DNA from: Mesostigma viride
Lineage: Eukaryota; Streptophyta; Mesostigmatophyceae; Mesostigmatales; Mesostigmataceae
Reading direction: 5' to 3'
DNA length: 64,000 bases
Assembly (NCBI GenBank): GCA_009746045.1
Contig: RPFO01000412.1
Coordinates: 1,336,313 to 1,400,312 of the forward strand
Both the position numbers and the translations under genes were made by a program. The notes below the pieces were generated by a model. That model saw nothing but the letters and a program-made list of their open reading frames with translations. It was not told the origin of the DNA and did not search any database. Below are positions 11,601 through 20,777 of the stretch, piece after piece; the stretch's first letter is position 1, and every line of letters starts with the position of its first letter.

Positions 11601-14535
11601 ACCTACGCCAGGCCAGACTCTGACATGTGTAGGCAGGTTGTCATAGGTGTAGTGCCTGTCCCGACCCGCCAATATGCCCACCTTGCCGCCGCGGCTTGCC
11701 GCGATTGACCCCATGCGTCGCCGCCCATCTCATCCTGCCACGCCACCGATGCACGAAGAGCACTAAGCAGCTACGCAGGCGGGCCACATTTGGTACCCCA
11801 GCGGCCACCTCTCCGCCAACTCCTACATTCCTGGCCAACAACATGCCTGCATCCCACCGACCGCTGGCACGCATGCACAGGCCTAGCGGCAAAAAGGCAA
11901 GCGCTTTGCCGTGCCAATGCAGCCTCATGAATGCCCCCCCACAAACTGCTGGCTTGCCACAGGCCACCCAAGCACCCACCTCCAGGGTATACAGCTTTGT
12001 AGGCAGCGGCTCCTTTTTCTCCCTCTCCAACGTGGCCTGCGTGGGGAGCACCAACCACGTGTCGTCCAGCTTGTGGACAAACTCCCCGTTGTCATCAAAG
12101 ACATCTGCGCCCACAAAGTCATCCTCGTCCTCGTCCTCGTCCTCCTGCTCCTTCTCGTCTTCGCTAGTGGCAGCAGAGGAGAGTAGCTCCTGCGCGTTAC
12201 AAAGTTAGGGGGGGGGGGGCATCCCAGCTGCGGAACGCTGTCAGGACTTGGTGTTGGACGCGCGCTCTTGAACGTGCACACAGTGTGAGAGCAAGCACAG
12301 GTGATACGCTGCTCTACCATGGTGTGGGCGCAAGATGCGAGCACAAGGCCAGATGCTGCGTGCAGGGTGAGGAAGGGACACCACTTGCAGCATACGCCAA
12401 CCACATGTATCCCGTGGAGGCTGCCGGTGATGCGTAATGCACCTTGACACCCTGAAAGGGATACCCTTCCTTCCCTTCATCTTCTACCTTGGTCAGTGGT
12501 CACTATGGACTCCTACCTTGGTCACTGTGGCTCCCTCGCCTGACCAAGCTCAAAGACCACGAAATACGGATGCGCATTTTGCCAAGATGCCCATGCCATG
12601 ACAATGCCCCTGTGCTAAAAAGCGAGATCTCCCAAAAGGAACCATGCCCAGCCGCCGCCTGCATCGCGGGCATCACCTTGCGCTGGTCCCCCTTGGGCTT
12701 GGCGGCAGGCGCCTTGCGCAGCGTGGGCCGTGGAGCCTTGGCCTCTGCCTTTGCCTCTGCCTTTGCCTTGTGCCGCGTGGGCCGCTGCGGGGCGTTCGCC
12801 TGGGCCTTGCGCGCGTTCCCGAGCCGCTGCTCCTCGAACGCGAGCAGCAGCCCCAGGGTCTTCTCGCAGCCCTCCAGGTTGTCCCTGGGCTCCCAGGTGT
12901 CTTCGCTGGGGGGGTACCCCAGCCAGCGTACCTTCCACTGGGGGACGCCCCCCCTGCAGCGGTAGCCCACGATACTGCACGCAGAGGCAATGCAACACCC
13001 AGCGCCAGCGACATCAAGACATGGGAAAAGGAGCTGGTTTCCAATCCTATTGGGGGCCCATCATGGGCATGGAGAGGAGGGAGAGGCACTGAGGTCAGCT
13101 GGTAGCCCCGTTCCGTGAAACACGACATGGAACAACCATCAGCTGGTAGCCCCGTTCCGTGACACACGACATGGAACAACCATCAGCTGGTAGCCCCGTT
13201 CCGTGAAACACGACATGAAACAACCATCAGCTGGTAGCCCCGTTCCGTGAAACACGACATGAAACAACCATCAGCTGGTAGCCCCGTTCCGTGACACACG
13301 ACATGGAACAACCATCAGCTGGTAGCCCCGTTCCGTGACACACGACATGAAACAAAAGTATCGCATGGCTGTTGCGGTGGGAAATTTTTCCTGTGATGGT
13401 GGAGGAGAACGTTTCCCCTTAAATGTGAAATATGCCTAATCCATTGCGTCCGTGGTGAGGAGATGCGGTAGAGGCAAGTGGGCTGAAGCGTGGGGCCACT
13501 GGAGTGGGGTGCACTTGTACGGCCGGCACAACGTGGCAGGGAGCATGGCTGCGAGGTGCCGTGCATAGTGTGCTCCCTGTCACAGGCGGGGTGCAAGCTG
13601 CGAGACTTTGGCCATGGCTAGATGCCAGTGGGTGTCAGGCAAACTGCGTCTAGAGAGCTGCTGGCAGCACAGCTATCGGTCTGCATTCTTGTACTTCAGG
13701 TTGCTGCGTCCAGACCCTGGACAACGAGATCGCATCAATGGAAAACGCCAGGTTGACAACGGCCGTGGATCTGGTTTGGTGCATGACCTAAAAGGAATAA
13801 GTAATGGGCATGCAAACTATCCCCGAAACTAGCCACATGACATTGATACTTCACATTTCTTCTAGAAAACAAAGGACCACACAGCATGAGCATCACAGCC
13901 GCCAACTGATCAGACGTGCTGAATAGGTTGTGAACTGCCGGCGTATGCAGGTTGTCCGGCATTGCGGCTGAGGGGCTCGCGGAAAACGACAGCGACGGCT
14001 TGTTAAGTGGCACCGGTAAGCTTCAACCAAGATGCCACTGCCCAACTTTAACCACTGGACTGCTTGCTTCGGTATTGACAAGGGGAAAAACGAGGCATCT
14101 AGCCGTCAGCAGCTCCAAATATGCAGGGGCTCAATAGGAGTCCCTGAATACCGAATCATTTTCTGCGCCATGCCCCTCCATTCTCGACAAAACGAGGGAA
14201 CGCTATTCAGGCAATGAGAGGTATGGCGAATTTCGGAGTCTTTGTAACCGTAGAGTGCACCAGGTGCACTTTACAAAAGACAAAGCTTTTAGAAATGAGC
14301 AGCACGCAGCAGGATGGCCAAGAACTCCCGCTGGGTAGACCAGGCCACCGATGATGACTAACCATTCGACGTCAAAAACGTCATCATCTCCGTCGTCCTC
14401 AGAGCCGGAACAGCCACTCTCATGAGGGCTTGACGAACCGTTTTCCTCTACGTCGTTCCGAGGTTCCAGCGTATCCTTGCGCGCTGTGTCAGTCCCGGAC
14501 GTTGTGTCAGTTGATGAGCTGAAGATCACCGCCAT
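2674..14535 (-). CDS. CMT: Chromodomain cytosine-5 DNA methyltransferase (chromomethylase-like), 12 exons seen, 3' end missing
   Basis: Exons in transcript order: 14535-14363, 12974-12677, 12189-11980, 11102-11040, 10120-9962, 9334-9176, 8112-7960, 7715-7578, 6667-6600, 5746-5542, 4411-4226, 2910-2674. All junctions are GT-AG and all phases agree, giving about 683 residues. Domains: Ser/acid-rich N-terminus; chromodomain about 53-105 (FDVEC, KVRWLGY, EDTWEP) joined across intron 1; acidic D/E run in exon 3; motif I ELFSGAGG across exons 3/4; AAVEIEAAPVATYRRNFP in exon 5; motif IV GGPPCQ|GFSGYN with catalytic Cys across exons 7/8; motif VI MEEV (normally ENV) across exons 8/9; motif VIII YGCPQTRDR in exon 10; the chromomethylase-type LVLGDSLTIDLP in exon 11; VPDY in exon 12. 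Such enzymes methylate cytosine, typically CHG, on chromatin bearing H3K9me. No BAH domain is seen. Motifs IX and X are absent: the gene is truncated or continues left of the retrotransposon. The start is the ATG at 14535, with no better upstream choice seen. Confidence 0.87.
3468..4172. repeat. 102-bp minisatellite, 7 copies, methyltransferase intron 11
   Basis: Units start at 3468, 3570, 3672, 3774, 3876, 3978 and 4080 and differ by only a few substitutions (for example CTG/CCG, CCC/CAC). The unit length is a multiple of three and has no stops in several frames. That explains the long but spurious open frames on both strands. The array lies in the intron between exons 11 and 12. Confidence 0.95.
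4866..4993. repeat. About 40-bp tandem repeat, 3 copies, methyltransferase intron 10
   Basis: Three imperfect copies of a unit containing CCGTGCCTGGTGAGAATAG. The array is intronic and I see no coding signal in it. Confidence 0.8.
5270..5550. repeat. 46-bp minisatellite carrying the exon-10 5' splice site, methyltransferase intron 10
   Basis: About five copies of a 46-bp unit run from 5335, with degenerate relatives back to 5270. On the minus strand each unit ends in GCAACAG or GCAAAAG followed by GTGGGTGGG, mirroring the real exon 10 end GCGACAG|GTGGGTGGG at 5542/5541. The older copies at 5270-5335 even retain CCCATGGAGCGA- and CCCATGGAGAGA-type exon sequence. Confidence 0.88.
6442..6610. 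repeat. 30-bp minisatellite carrying the exon-9 5' splice site, methyltransferase intron 9
   Basis: Copies start at 6451, 6481, 6511, 6541, 6571 and 6601 (the last partial). On the minus strand the unit reads CACAGCTACC plus GTGAGTGGG plus GGCATGGGG. It therefore comprises the last bases of exon 9, the splice donor and the first intron bases. The functional junction is at 6600/6599. Confidence 0.93.
6750..6955. repeat. 67-bp tandem repeat, 3 copies, methyltransferase intron 8
   Basis: Copies containing GTACGGTTGGCGGCATTC start at 6757, 6824 and 6891. The array is intronic, about 90 bp from the exon 9 acceptor. Confidence 0.9.
7320..7560. repeat. Degenerate direct repeats in methyltransferase intron 8
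   Basis: Imperfect repeats built on CTCCATGACTAGGCAAA and CACCTTGCCTATCA, with interspersed GTGGTGCCTCCCCTCC. They lie immediately downstream of the exon 8 donor in gene orientation. Confidence 0.6.
8361..8742. repeat. 63-bp minisatellite, 6 copies, methyltransferase intron 6
   Basis: Near-identical units starting CACAAAACAGGATGCAAAC at 8361, 8424 and every 63 bp thereafter. The main variation is CGGCGTG/CGGCTTG. As 63 is a multiple of three, long spurious frames appear on both strands. Confidence 0.95.
9752..9945. repeat. (ACCC)n microsatellite, methyltransferase intron 5
   Basis: About 190 bp of almost pure CCCA tetranucleotide, preceded by (GC)n and (GCCC)n at 9724-9755. The array ends about 15 bp from the exon 5 donor at 9961. 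Confidence 0.97.
11154..11338. repeat. 37-bp minisatellite, 5 copies, methyltransferase intron 3
   Basis: Units begin GACCATGCCAGTGAG at 11154 and 11191 and recur every 37 bp. They sit just upstream of the short 63-nt exon that carries motif I. Confidence 0.93.
13101..13350. repeat. 44-bp minisatellite, 6 copies, methyltransferase intron 1
   Basis: Units starting GGTAGCCCCGTTCCGTGA at 13101, 13145, 13189, 13233, 13277 and 13321. They are near-perfect, varying only at GAAACA/GACACA and TGGAAC/TGAAAC. Confidence 0.95.
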
Positions 14536-14789
14536 TGTGCTTAGCAGCTATGCAAGAAGAGCCTGAAACTAACAAAATTTAAGTGGGGTTGACGCTGCCA
14601 TGGCCGATGAAGTAATTGCATCAACCATGACTAGGAGCTTCTGTGTGCGCTTCGTAAATCGTAATGACCCCCCCCGCACGCGGGTCCGCAAGGCCAGGAT
14701 GGCACGGCATGGCAGTCGTTGGCAAGTGGGTGGACGTTGGCGCCAGCGGATGGCGGGAAAAAATACGTAGTTGTTAAAGGTTGTTAACT

Positions 14790-15036
14790 TGACTACAGTA
14801 CAGTACACCCCCCCCCACACGTTTAGGGTTCAGAACTTCAGATTCTCAGGTTTAAGATCATGAGACTCTGGATTTGACCTCTAATAGTAGTATAATTGTA
14901 GTAGAATGTATTAAAACTTAGTAGAATCGAATCGCAGTAGTAATATTCTTTAAGATCGTGAGCCCTGGATTGGTCGGACCCCAGTCTTAAACGTGTGTGG
15001 GGGGGTGTACAGTACAGGCTGGCTACAGTACCTAGT
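14790..15036. repeat. Foldback (MITE-like) element with poly-C/poly-G termini
   Basis: The left end reads CAGTACAGTACACCCCCCC followed by CACACGTTTA. The right end reads TAAACGTGTGTGGGGGGGTG followed by TACAGTAC. These form imperfect inverted repeats of about 30 bp around a roughly 165-bp centre with no coding capacity. The element lies just upstream of the methyltransferase start. No convincing target-site duplication was seen, so mobility is inferred only from the terminal symmetry. Confidence 0.5.
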
Positions 15037-15039
15037 GCC

Positions 15040-15240
15040 CTGCTTTCGGGGGACGGGCGCCGCGCCCGCGGGAGGGCCCTTCCCGGGGGGGGATGTCGCG
15101 GTCTGGGGACTGCCGTCGCGGTGCAAGGGGACGACCATGTGCGTGGGCCACAAAACCCCCACGTGTCCTGGACGACGATGTGCGTGGGCCACGGCCCCCC
15201 CACGTGTCCTGGCGCCTGTCCTGGGCTGCGTGTCCTGGAT
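15040..15240. other. GC-rich intergenic stretch with a 45-bp direct repeat
   Basis: Two near-identical copies of a unit built around ATGTGCGTGGGCCAC and CCCCACGTGTCCTGG lie at about 15130-15225. They contain CACGTG boxes and can form hairpins. I see no gene here, and a promoter role for the flanking gene is only a guess. Confidence 0.35.
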
Positions 15241-15644
15241 CCAGGAATTGAGGAGACGCATCACCTTTTTAATAAAAGTCGTATACTAATACCCACCCAC
15301 AACCGACAAGTATTTTAGGCGCAAGACACCGACACCACGGACGAGAATTCGCCGTTCACAAAAGAAAGCGACGGTCGTCACAGAAATGGACGCGAAACGG
15401 ATGCGGGAAGAATGCCCTGCTCCGGCATTAGGATATGTTTCGTGCGGGGAGAAGCCGTGGCTGTAGGCGGGTTGGTGGCAGGCCAACTAAGCACGGGCGC
15501 AAGAGCAGCCCATGATGCGAAGGCTGACAACTGAATAGGCCAGGGTCAAGTTCCAGCGGCGAAGAGGATGCCGGAGGCCAGGGTGGCAGCGACGGGAAAG
15601 AAGGCAGAGCGGGCTATGGGCGTAGCCGGGCTGGTTTGTTTCAG

Positions 15645-16919
15645 GCGCGCCCTCCCCCAACCGCTCCCCCAGCAGCAAACGGCGAGACATCGGAGGGCAG
15701 GCGCGAGTGCTTTGACTCGCGGAACCGCATGACCCTTCAAACGTTGAGGCGATATCAATCAGCATGGAAACGTTTCTGTGCGTTTGATCATCACGCGACA
15801 CCGGAGTATGCGGCGGGCGAGGAACACCTTTCTACAGTGGGGGCGGTCGAGCAGTACCTGGAAAGCCGAAAAGACACGGAGGCAGATGTATAATGCACTG
15901 TGGTTTCTGAGCTGTGTCCGGTCCCATGTTTCAAAGCACAACCTTACAAGTCTCTGCTGCTGCATCTGGGGCATCGGTCAGGCCGCAATTCACACGCTGT
16001 ATTTCCCACTTTGTATTTGGATGCTGTCGTACAATGTTTCACTCGTTGTAGGGGAAGGCCACCCTGGATAAGGTCCTGAACGCGTTGGCATTTTTTCGCA
16101 CTAGGTGGTACTTCATCCATGCGAAGGGCACAGCCCACGACCTGGGTGAACATGAGGGAATCAAGATTTACAAGGCATCTGCGTCATCGAGGTCCAAGGA
16201 GCGGGCCCGTCCTGAGTAAGTGGTGGTGCTACTACTCTCTTTGGACATCTGGTTTGCCATGCTTCTAGGGATGAATTTCTCTCTGGCATTCATGGTTTGC
16301 ATTGTATGAACGCGGTGTTCATTATTTGTGGCAATGCCCTTGTGTTTTGGTGCCCTATTCAGGAACGCGTAGCAGGATGCGGCAAGGCATATCGCCACGT
16401 TGAAGTACGGCGACGCAGAGTTCAGGGCTGCTAACCGGCATTTCCTCGAGCTGAGCTGCGAGGGCATGTTCGCGGACAGAGAGAGGCAACACCTTGCCAA
16501 CCAGATGCGGTAAGAGTTTTCCCAAGCATGGCTATTACAATAGCTTTCTGGCTAGGTTGGTGTCCTTGCATGGTGTCAATAGATATCTCTGAGCCTTCTG
16601 CAAGAACAGCAATACTTGAAGTGCTTCCATGGTTTCTTATTATAGTGGTACATCGGTTGTGCTGCATCACCAAGTTCATGGCCTTGCAGGCTTTGTCCAC
16701 AAGTTAAATGTTGGTTGTGACCTGATGATGGGTTTTGTGGCATTTATGCTTGCTTGGGTACAAAGACTTTCGTCATTGCCACGCCCGTCCCGTTTCCCCC
16801 CCAATGCATACCCACCCAGAGCCGACATCCTTGACAACCACCTTACTGCATCGCGCTCCATGGAGACCAACCTGCAACTTGCCATGCGCATGCGTGTTCG
16901 CGCTGCAATAGCATACTGA
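15645..16919 (+). CDS. Hypothetical multi-exon gene; N-terminal part resembles a tyrosine-recombinase core-binding domain
   Basis: Four phase-compatible exons can be joined: 15645-15887, 16052-16215, 16387-16509 and 16820-16919 (stop TGA 16917-16919), about 209 residues. The donors at 16216 (GTAAGT) and 16510 (GTAAG) are good. The acceptor before 16387 (AAG) and the donor at 15888 (GTATAA) are weak. The first exon contains TLRRYQSAWKRFCAF and a VEQYLESRK helix, as in the SAM-like N-terminal domains of phage-type integrases. The rest (VLNALAFFRTRWYF, AANRHFLELSCEGMF) is helical and not recognised. The R-H-R-Y catalytic residues were not found, so this may be a fragment of a Crypton- or DIRS-like element or an unrelated algal gene. 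The true start is unknown; an ATG at 15386 could begin an upstream exon. Confidence 0.38.
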
Positions 16920-18648
16920 GCCGTATGCTGAGACTGCGGTCATGATCTCCATGGTGGATTCTAAACAGCTCCGTGAAGGCGATGGCATGATAGAGCATGT
17001 CAGGTGGTGGTGGATGGTTTGCAATCTCAGCACATGCCCCCGACTTGCAAGGGCCTCAACATATGCGCAACAAGATAACGGCAGGCTCGAGCTACCATGG
17101 TCCGGATTCTCCCGATTTCTGGCCTGCGCTGGTTGTCTCCTTGATATGCGCAAGGAGTTCAAGGCCATGCACAAGGAGAAGTTCCAGGGCGCATTGGCCG
17201 AGGTAGATGTAGGACGTGTTGGGTCGATTTGGGAGGTTGGTATCCAAGAGGCATGGACCCTTCGCCATGCATTTCAAAATGGCCGGCGTGCCTGAACTTG
17301 GTAATTGGGCACTGCTACATCATGCAGATTGTTCGTCTGCCATTGTAAGTTCTGCGGCCAGTAACCGGGATTTTTCTGCACATGTGGTCAGTGTTTTCAT
17401 GTAGAGGATGCCCGGAAACCCGGCCAGATTGAGATGCAGCACATGCACGGGGTAATGACGCATTGCCTACTAAACGAGGCCATTGCGATGTCATGCAATT
17501 AATTACAGTTTTACATCAAAGCTTGTTTTATACAGAGTCCAGTTATCAAATTCTCGAGTCCAGTTCTCAAATTCTCAAGTTCTCAGAGGGCGCCGCCCGA
17601 GATTAATTAAGAGGTACTTTGAAATTAAATAAGAGGCATGCCTCTATCAAGATATATTTTTGGAGGCGAGTTTCCATTGGCGTTAAGTTGTAATATTGGA
17701 CGACATCATGTCAAGCCGTTGAATCATTCATTCCGACTTTTGCATTTTCTCGAAGCTGTCAAAAAAGGATCAATTATATCAAGGAGACAACCAAGGATCA
17801 ATTATATACCCGACTTCTCCGTAAATTCTCGTCGACCGGGTTTAGAAAAAACCCACGAAGGGTAGATGCAGATTCAACGGCGTAAACTACGTCACGACCG
17901 ACGCGGCGCCAAATGGTCGCCTAGGTTCCTAGCTTTTCTGCGAGCCATTTTACAACGTCGCGCCGTACCCGAGCCCTTTTCTGAACGTGATCGAGATGCA
18001 AAATCCGCTTGCCAGACCGGGAACTCCGTCCAATACCGTCGTGCAGTACCACCAATTATGCACACTACCATTCAAATCCCCCGCGAGCACGTCTCACTCG
18101 CCACCCCCTCTCTATCCCCACTCATGCACCGCACACGCCTGCATGACCAAGTCTGACCAGCCGTGCACGACCCGTGTTGGTCTGTACGGCCGTACGGGGT
18201 ATTCGGTAAAACCCGCGCGTACTGCAAAAGTATACGCTTTGCACTGGATTTACCATGCTGCTAAGGCTGTATTGGGAAAGCGGGCGGGAATTTTTTTTGA
18301 AATGGCGGCTATGGCGGACGTACGATTTTCACCCGCCTACGCTTCGAGGCCTGCTCGATAAATTTTAGCACATCGAAACCTCCTGCGCGAGACCTTCCTA
18401 GCTCTCATTGCGCCACCCATTAGCAGCTTTGACAGACTTATCGTCGCCCTTCCAACTGAGCCGACGCCTCGACTCCTTCTAAGGCCCAGGACTGTAAACA
18501 TGCCTTATTTCCTCAACCGTTGGCGCAATGTTTCCCTCTTTTACCTCGCCTGACCATGCCCGCGATTCGAGCTTCTTGGGTCAATGCTGTGCAGTTCTCA
18601 GAATTCTATCCCACCAACAATTCAGCCGCCCCTTAATTTGGCTGTTGA
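16920..18648. other. Stretch without a supported gene
   Basis: AT-rich and mixed sequence. Short direct repeats of TCCAGTT(A/C)TCAAATTCTC lie at 17530-17590. A possible isolated exon-like stretch (LDMRKEFKAMHKEKFQ, about 17143-17205) is followed by GTAGAT, but I could not join it to a gene. A GTCTGTACGGCCGTACGG motif lies at 18179-18197. Confidence 0.4.
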
Positions 18649-18651
18649 GTG

Positions 18652-18933
18652 ATGTCCGACTGGCACGATGGAGAGGCCTCCATCACATTGGCGACCTCAC
18701 TAGTGGCCCACATGTACCGCCGAGACCTGCATCTCGAGCTCCTCGACCCTCACGCTGCAACTGTTACCATGCGAGACACCCTGAGACTCTCGGCATGCTT
18801 TTTCCCATGCAATATCACTCCCTCGATTCGCAGCAAGGCCCGTCTCCTCCAATATGCTATCTACCATGCAGTCACACAAATGCAATATCTCCAACATCAT
18901 CATGACTATACCACTTCCATCCCTGCACAATAA
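18652..18933 (+). CDS. Hypothetical small protein, 93 residues
   Basis: An ATG at 18652 opens a 93-codon frame with protein-like composition (MSDWHDGEAS..., LHLELLDPHAATVTMRDTLR). The stop is followed closely by an AATAAA-like sequence (about 18931-18936). There is no recognised domain, signal peptide or membrane segment. It could equally be an exon or transposon remnant. Confidence 0.25.
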   Translation: MSDWHDGEASITLATSLVAHMYRRDLHLELLDPHAATVTMRDTLRLSACFFPCNITPSIRSKARLLQYAIYHAVTQMQYLQHHHDYTTSIPAQ

Positions 18934-20734
18934 AATGCAAAGAAACCATTGGCGGCCCTTCAGCGCATTAGCGCTTTGATGCCGCTGCGGCCTGCGAAAA
19001 GAGGGTGCGTCACTCTCACAAAACAACAAGAAGCGTCCATACGCACAACATCCTTGCCAGAACACGTTTTATGAAATGCCTTACACCTTCCCGAAGAGCT
19101 ATATGCTGCGACTAAAGCGGCCCTGATCACGACATCAACGAAAACAATGTAAAGCTGCCAGGTATTCGACAACACAACGGCAAGCGACGGCGAGCTAGTA
19201 GCTGGCGGAATCTAAAGCTGCTAAAAAAGAACGCAAAAAACTTCTAACGATGAGCTCATAGAAGAAAGCACTGATAGCAGATAACATTCGCGACAAATCT
19301 GTACCTTGACCTCGTAAATCCCTCGCCCAGGCGCGCAACAACAGCCGTTCTTCCATGGACTGCAGGTCAGACACGCACTGCGCAGGTCTGAACAATTACT
19401 TACCGATAATGGCCGAAAATCTGGAAAAAAGCACCAGATCGGTTCAGGATTCGATGCAACCGATATTAATGCCTGATTCACGGTCAGACCCCCCCCCCCC
19501 CCCCCCCCCCCAAAACCGCGATTTTACTGCCGCTATCATGAATTCTATATCATTCCGCGCGACCACTGAAAAAATTCAGATTACCCCCCATGCCGATGGC
19601 TTGAAAAAACAACAGCGATATCGTAAACCAGCTGATTTCCGCCACAAAATAACATCATAAACTCATCGACTTTCAGATTCGAGTAAAATCTTTGCACTTC
19701 GCTTGCCCTACAGTATTGTGGTAGTTTCGCCTGAACGCAGTCGCCATGGCCACTCCCGCAGGGGGTGCGCGCAGCACCGTGCACGTGAAATTTGTGACCT
19801 TCGGCTCCGGCGCGAATGTTTTGGCGCCAAAAGTTCCGGGGGTGTCCCGTTGGATACTAAATATGTACGGCCCTCGGCCACTACAGATATCTCTGCTGCT
19901 GACTGCGGCGTGGGACACAACAACAACAATTCAACAACAACAACAAGTTGGGTTGACCCTTCAAAAACCGAGACCTCGAACCGGCGTGAACAGTGTACTC
20001 TGTACGCGACTCTCATGTTCAGTAGGTAATCAGTTCAGTTCAGTTGTTTCCCACACCGCACATGGGCCGTAGAGTCGAGTTGAGTCGACTCGACTCGAAT
20101 CGACTCGACGCCGCACATGGGCCGCAGAGTACACGTGTACGCAACTCTACGCGCGAGGAATGTTTGTCGGCGCGCCGGCTTGGCTGCGCTGGCGATGACT
20201 TTGACCCTTGTCTCATAAGACTGCGGAGGGTCAGGACTCAGGACTCCGGCAGATATTCTAGGGCCAGGACTCGGGCAGATATTACAGACTGTACCATATA
20301 CTGTAGGACCAGAGACAGACAGTGGGCCGACGTTGGCAGTCGGTTTCAGCACACCAAACGCATGACGTGGCCTCACAAAACGCAGCCGCACAAACGCATG
20401 CAAACACGTGAGTCCTTGCTGAATTGCGGGGTAGGGGCCAGATCTGTCAGCAGTTCCCCAAGGTGTGTTATGCAAAATATGCAAATGCATTTCTCTAATG
20501 GGCTCCCCGTTGGTAAATACAAGTACTGTACTCATTTTCCCGGAAAATACATTGAAGCACGGTACTAAAATACCGCGGTGTTATCTGCACGAGGTCTGTC
20601 TTGTCGCCACGAATGATCAGGTTAATAAATTGATCACGCCATTCCGAACCAGCTGTGGTTTTTCCGAAAACGGCCCCCGCCAGATTATATCTTCAAATCA
20701 CGGTCACATCCACGCCATAGTTACGCACTTGCGG
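18934..20734. other. Intergenic region upstream of the phosphodiesterase gene
   Basis: No supported gene. It contains a poly-C tract at about 19490-19511, a (CAA)n stretch at 19918-19946 and a GTCGA-rich palindromic cluster at 20072-20109. An ATG in good context at 19746 opens a 108-codon frame with no recognisable family. Confidence 0.5.
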
Positions 20735-20740
20735 TATATA
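20735..20740 (+). promoter_or_regulatory. Possible TATA box of the phosphodiesterase gene
   Basis: GGTATATAG lies about 38-43 bp upstream of the chosen start ATG (20778). The 5' leader would be very short. This rests on position and sequence only. Confidence 0.28.
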
Positions 20741-20777
20741 GCTGGTTGGTACGTGGCTGACCACTCGAAGCGCTCAC

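Noticed and set aside
11349-11714. A candidate methyltransferase exon ending MGSIAASRGGK before GTGGGC.
   Set aside because: No acceptor gives the required phase, and exons 3 and 4 already join perfectly to form motif I (LYTLE|LFSGAGG).
3468-13350. Could the regularly spaced repeats be CRISPR arrays?
   Set aside because: Units are directly abutting with no unique spacers, and the context is a eukaryotic intron.
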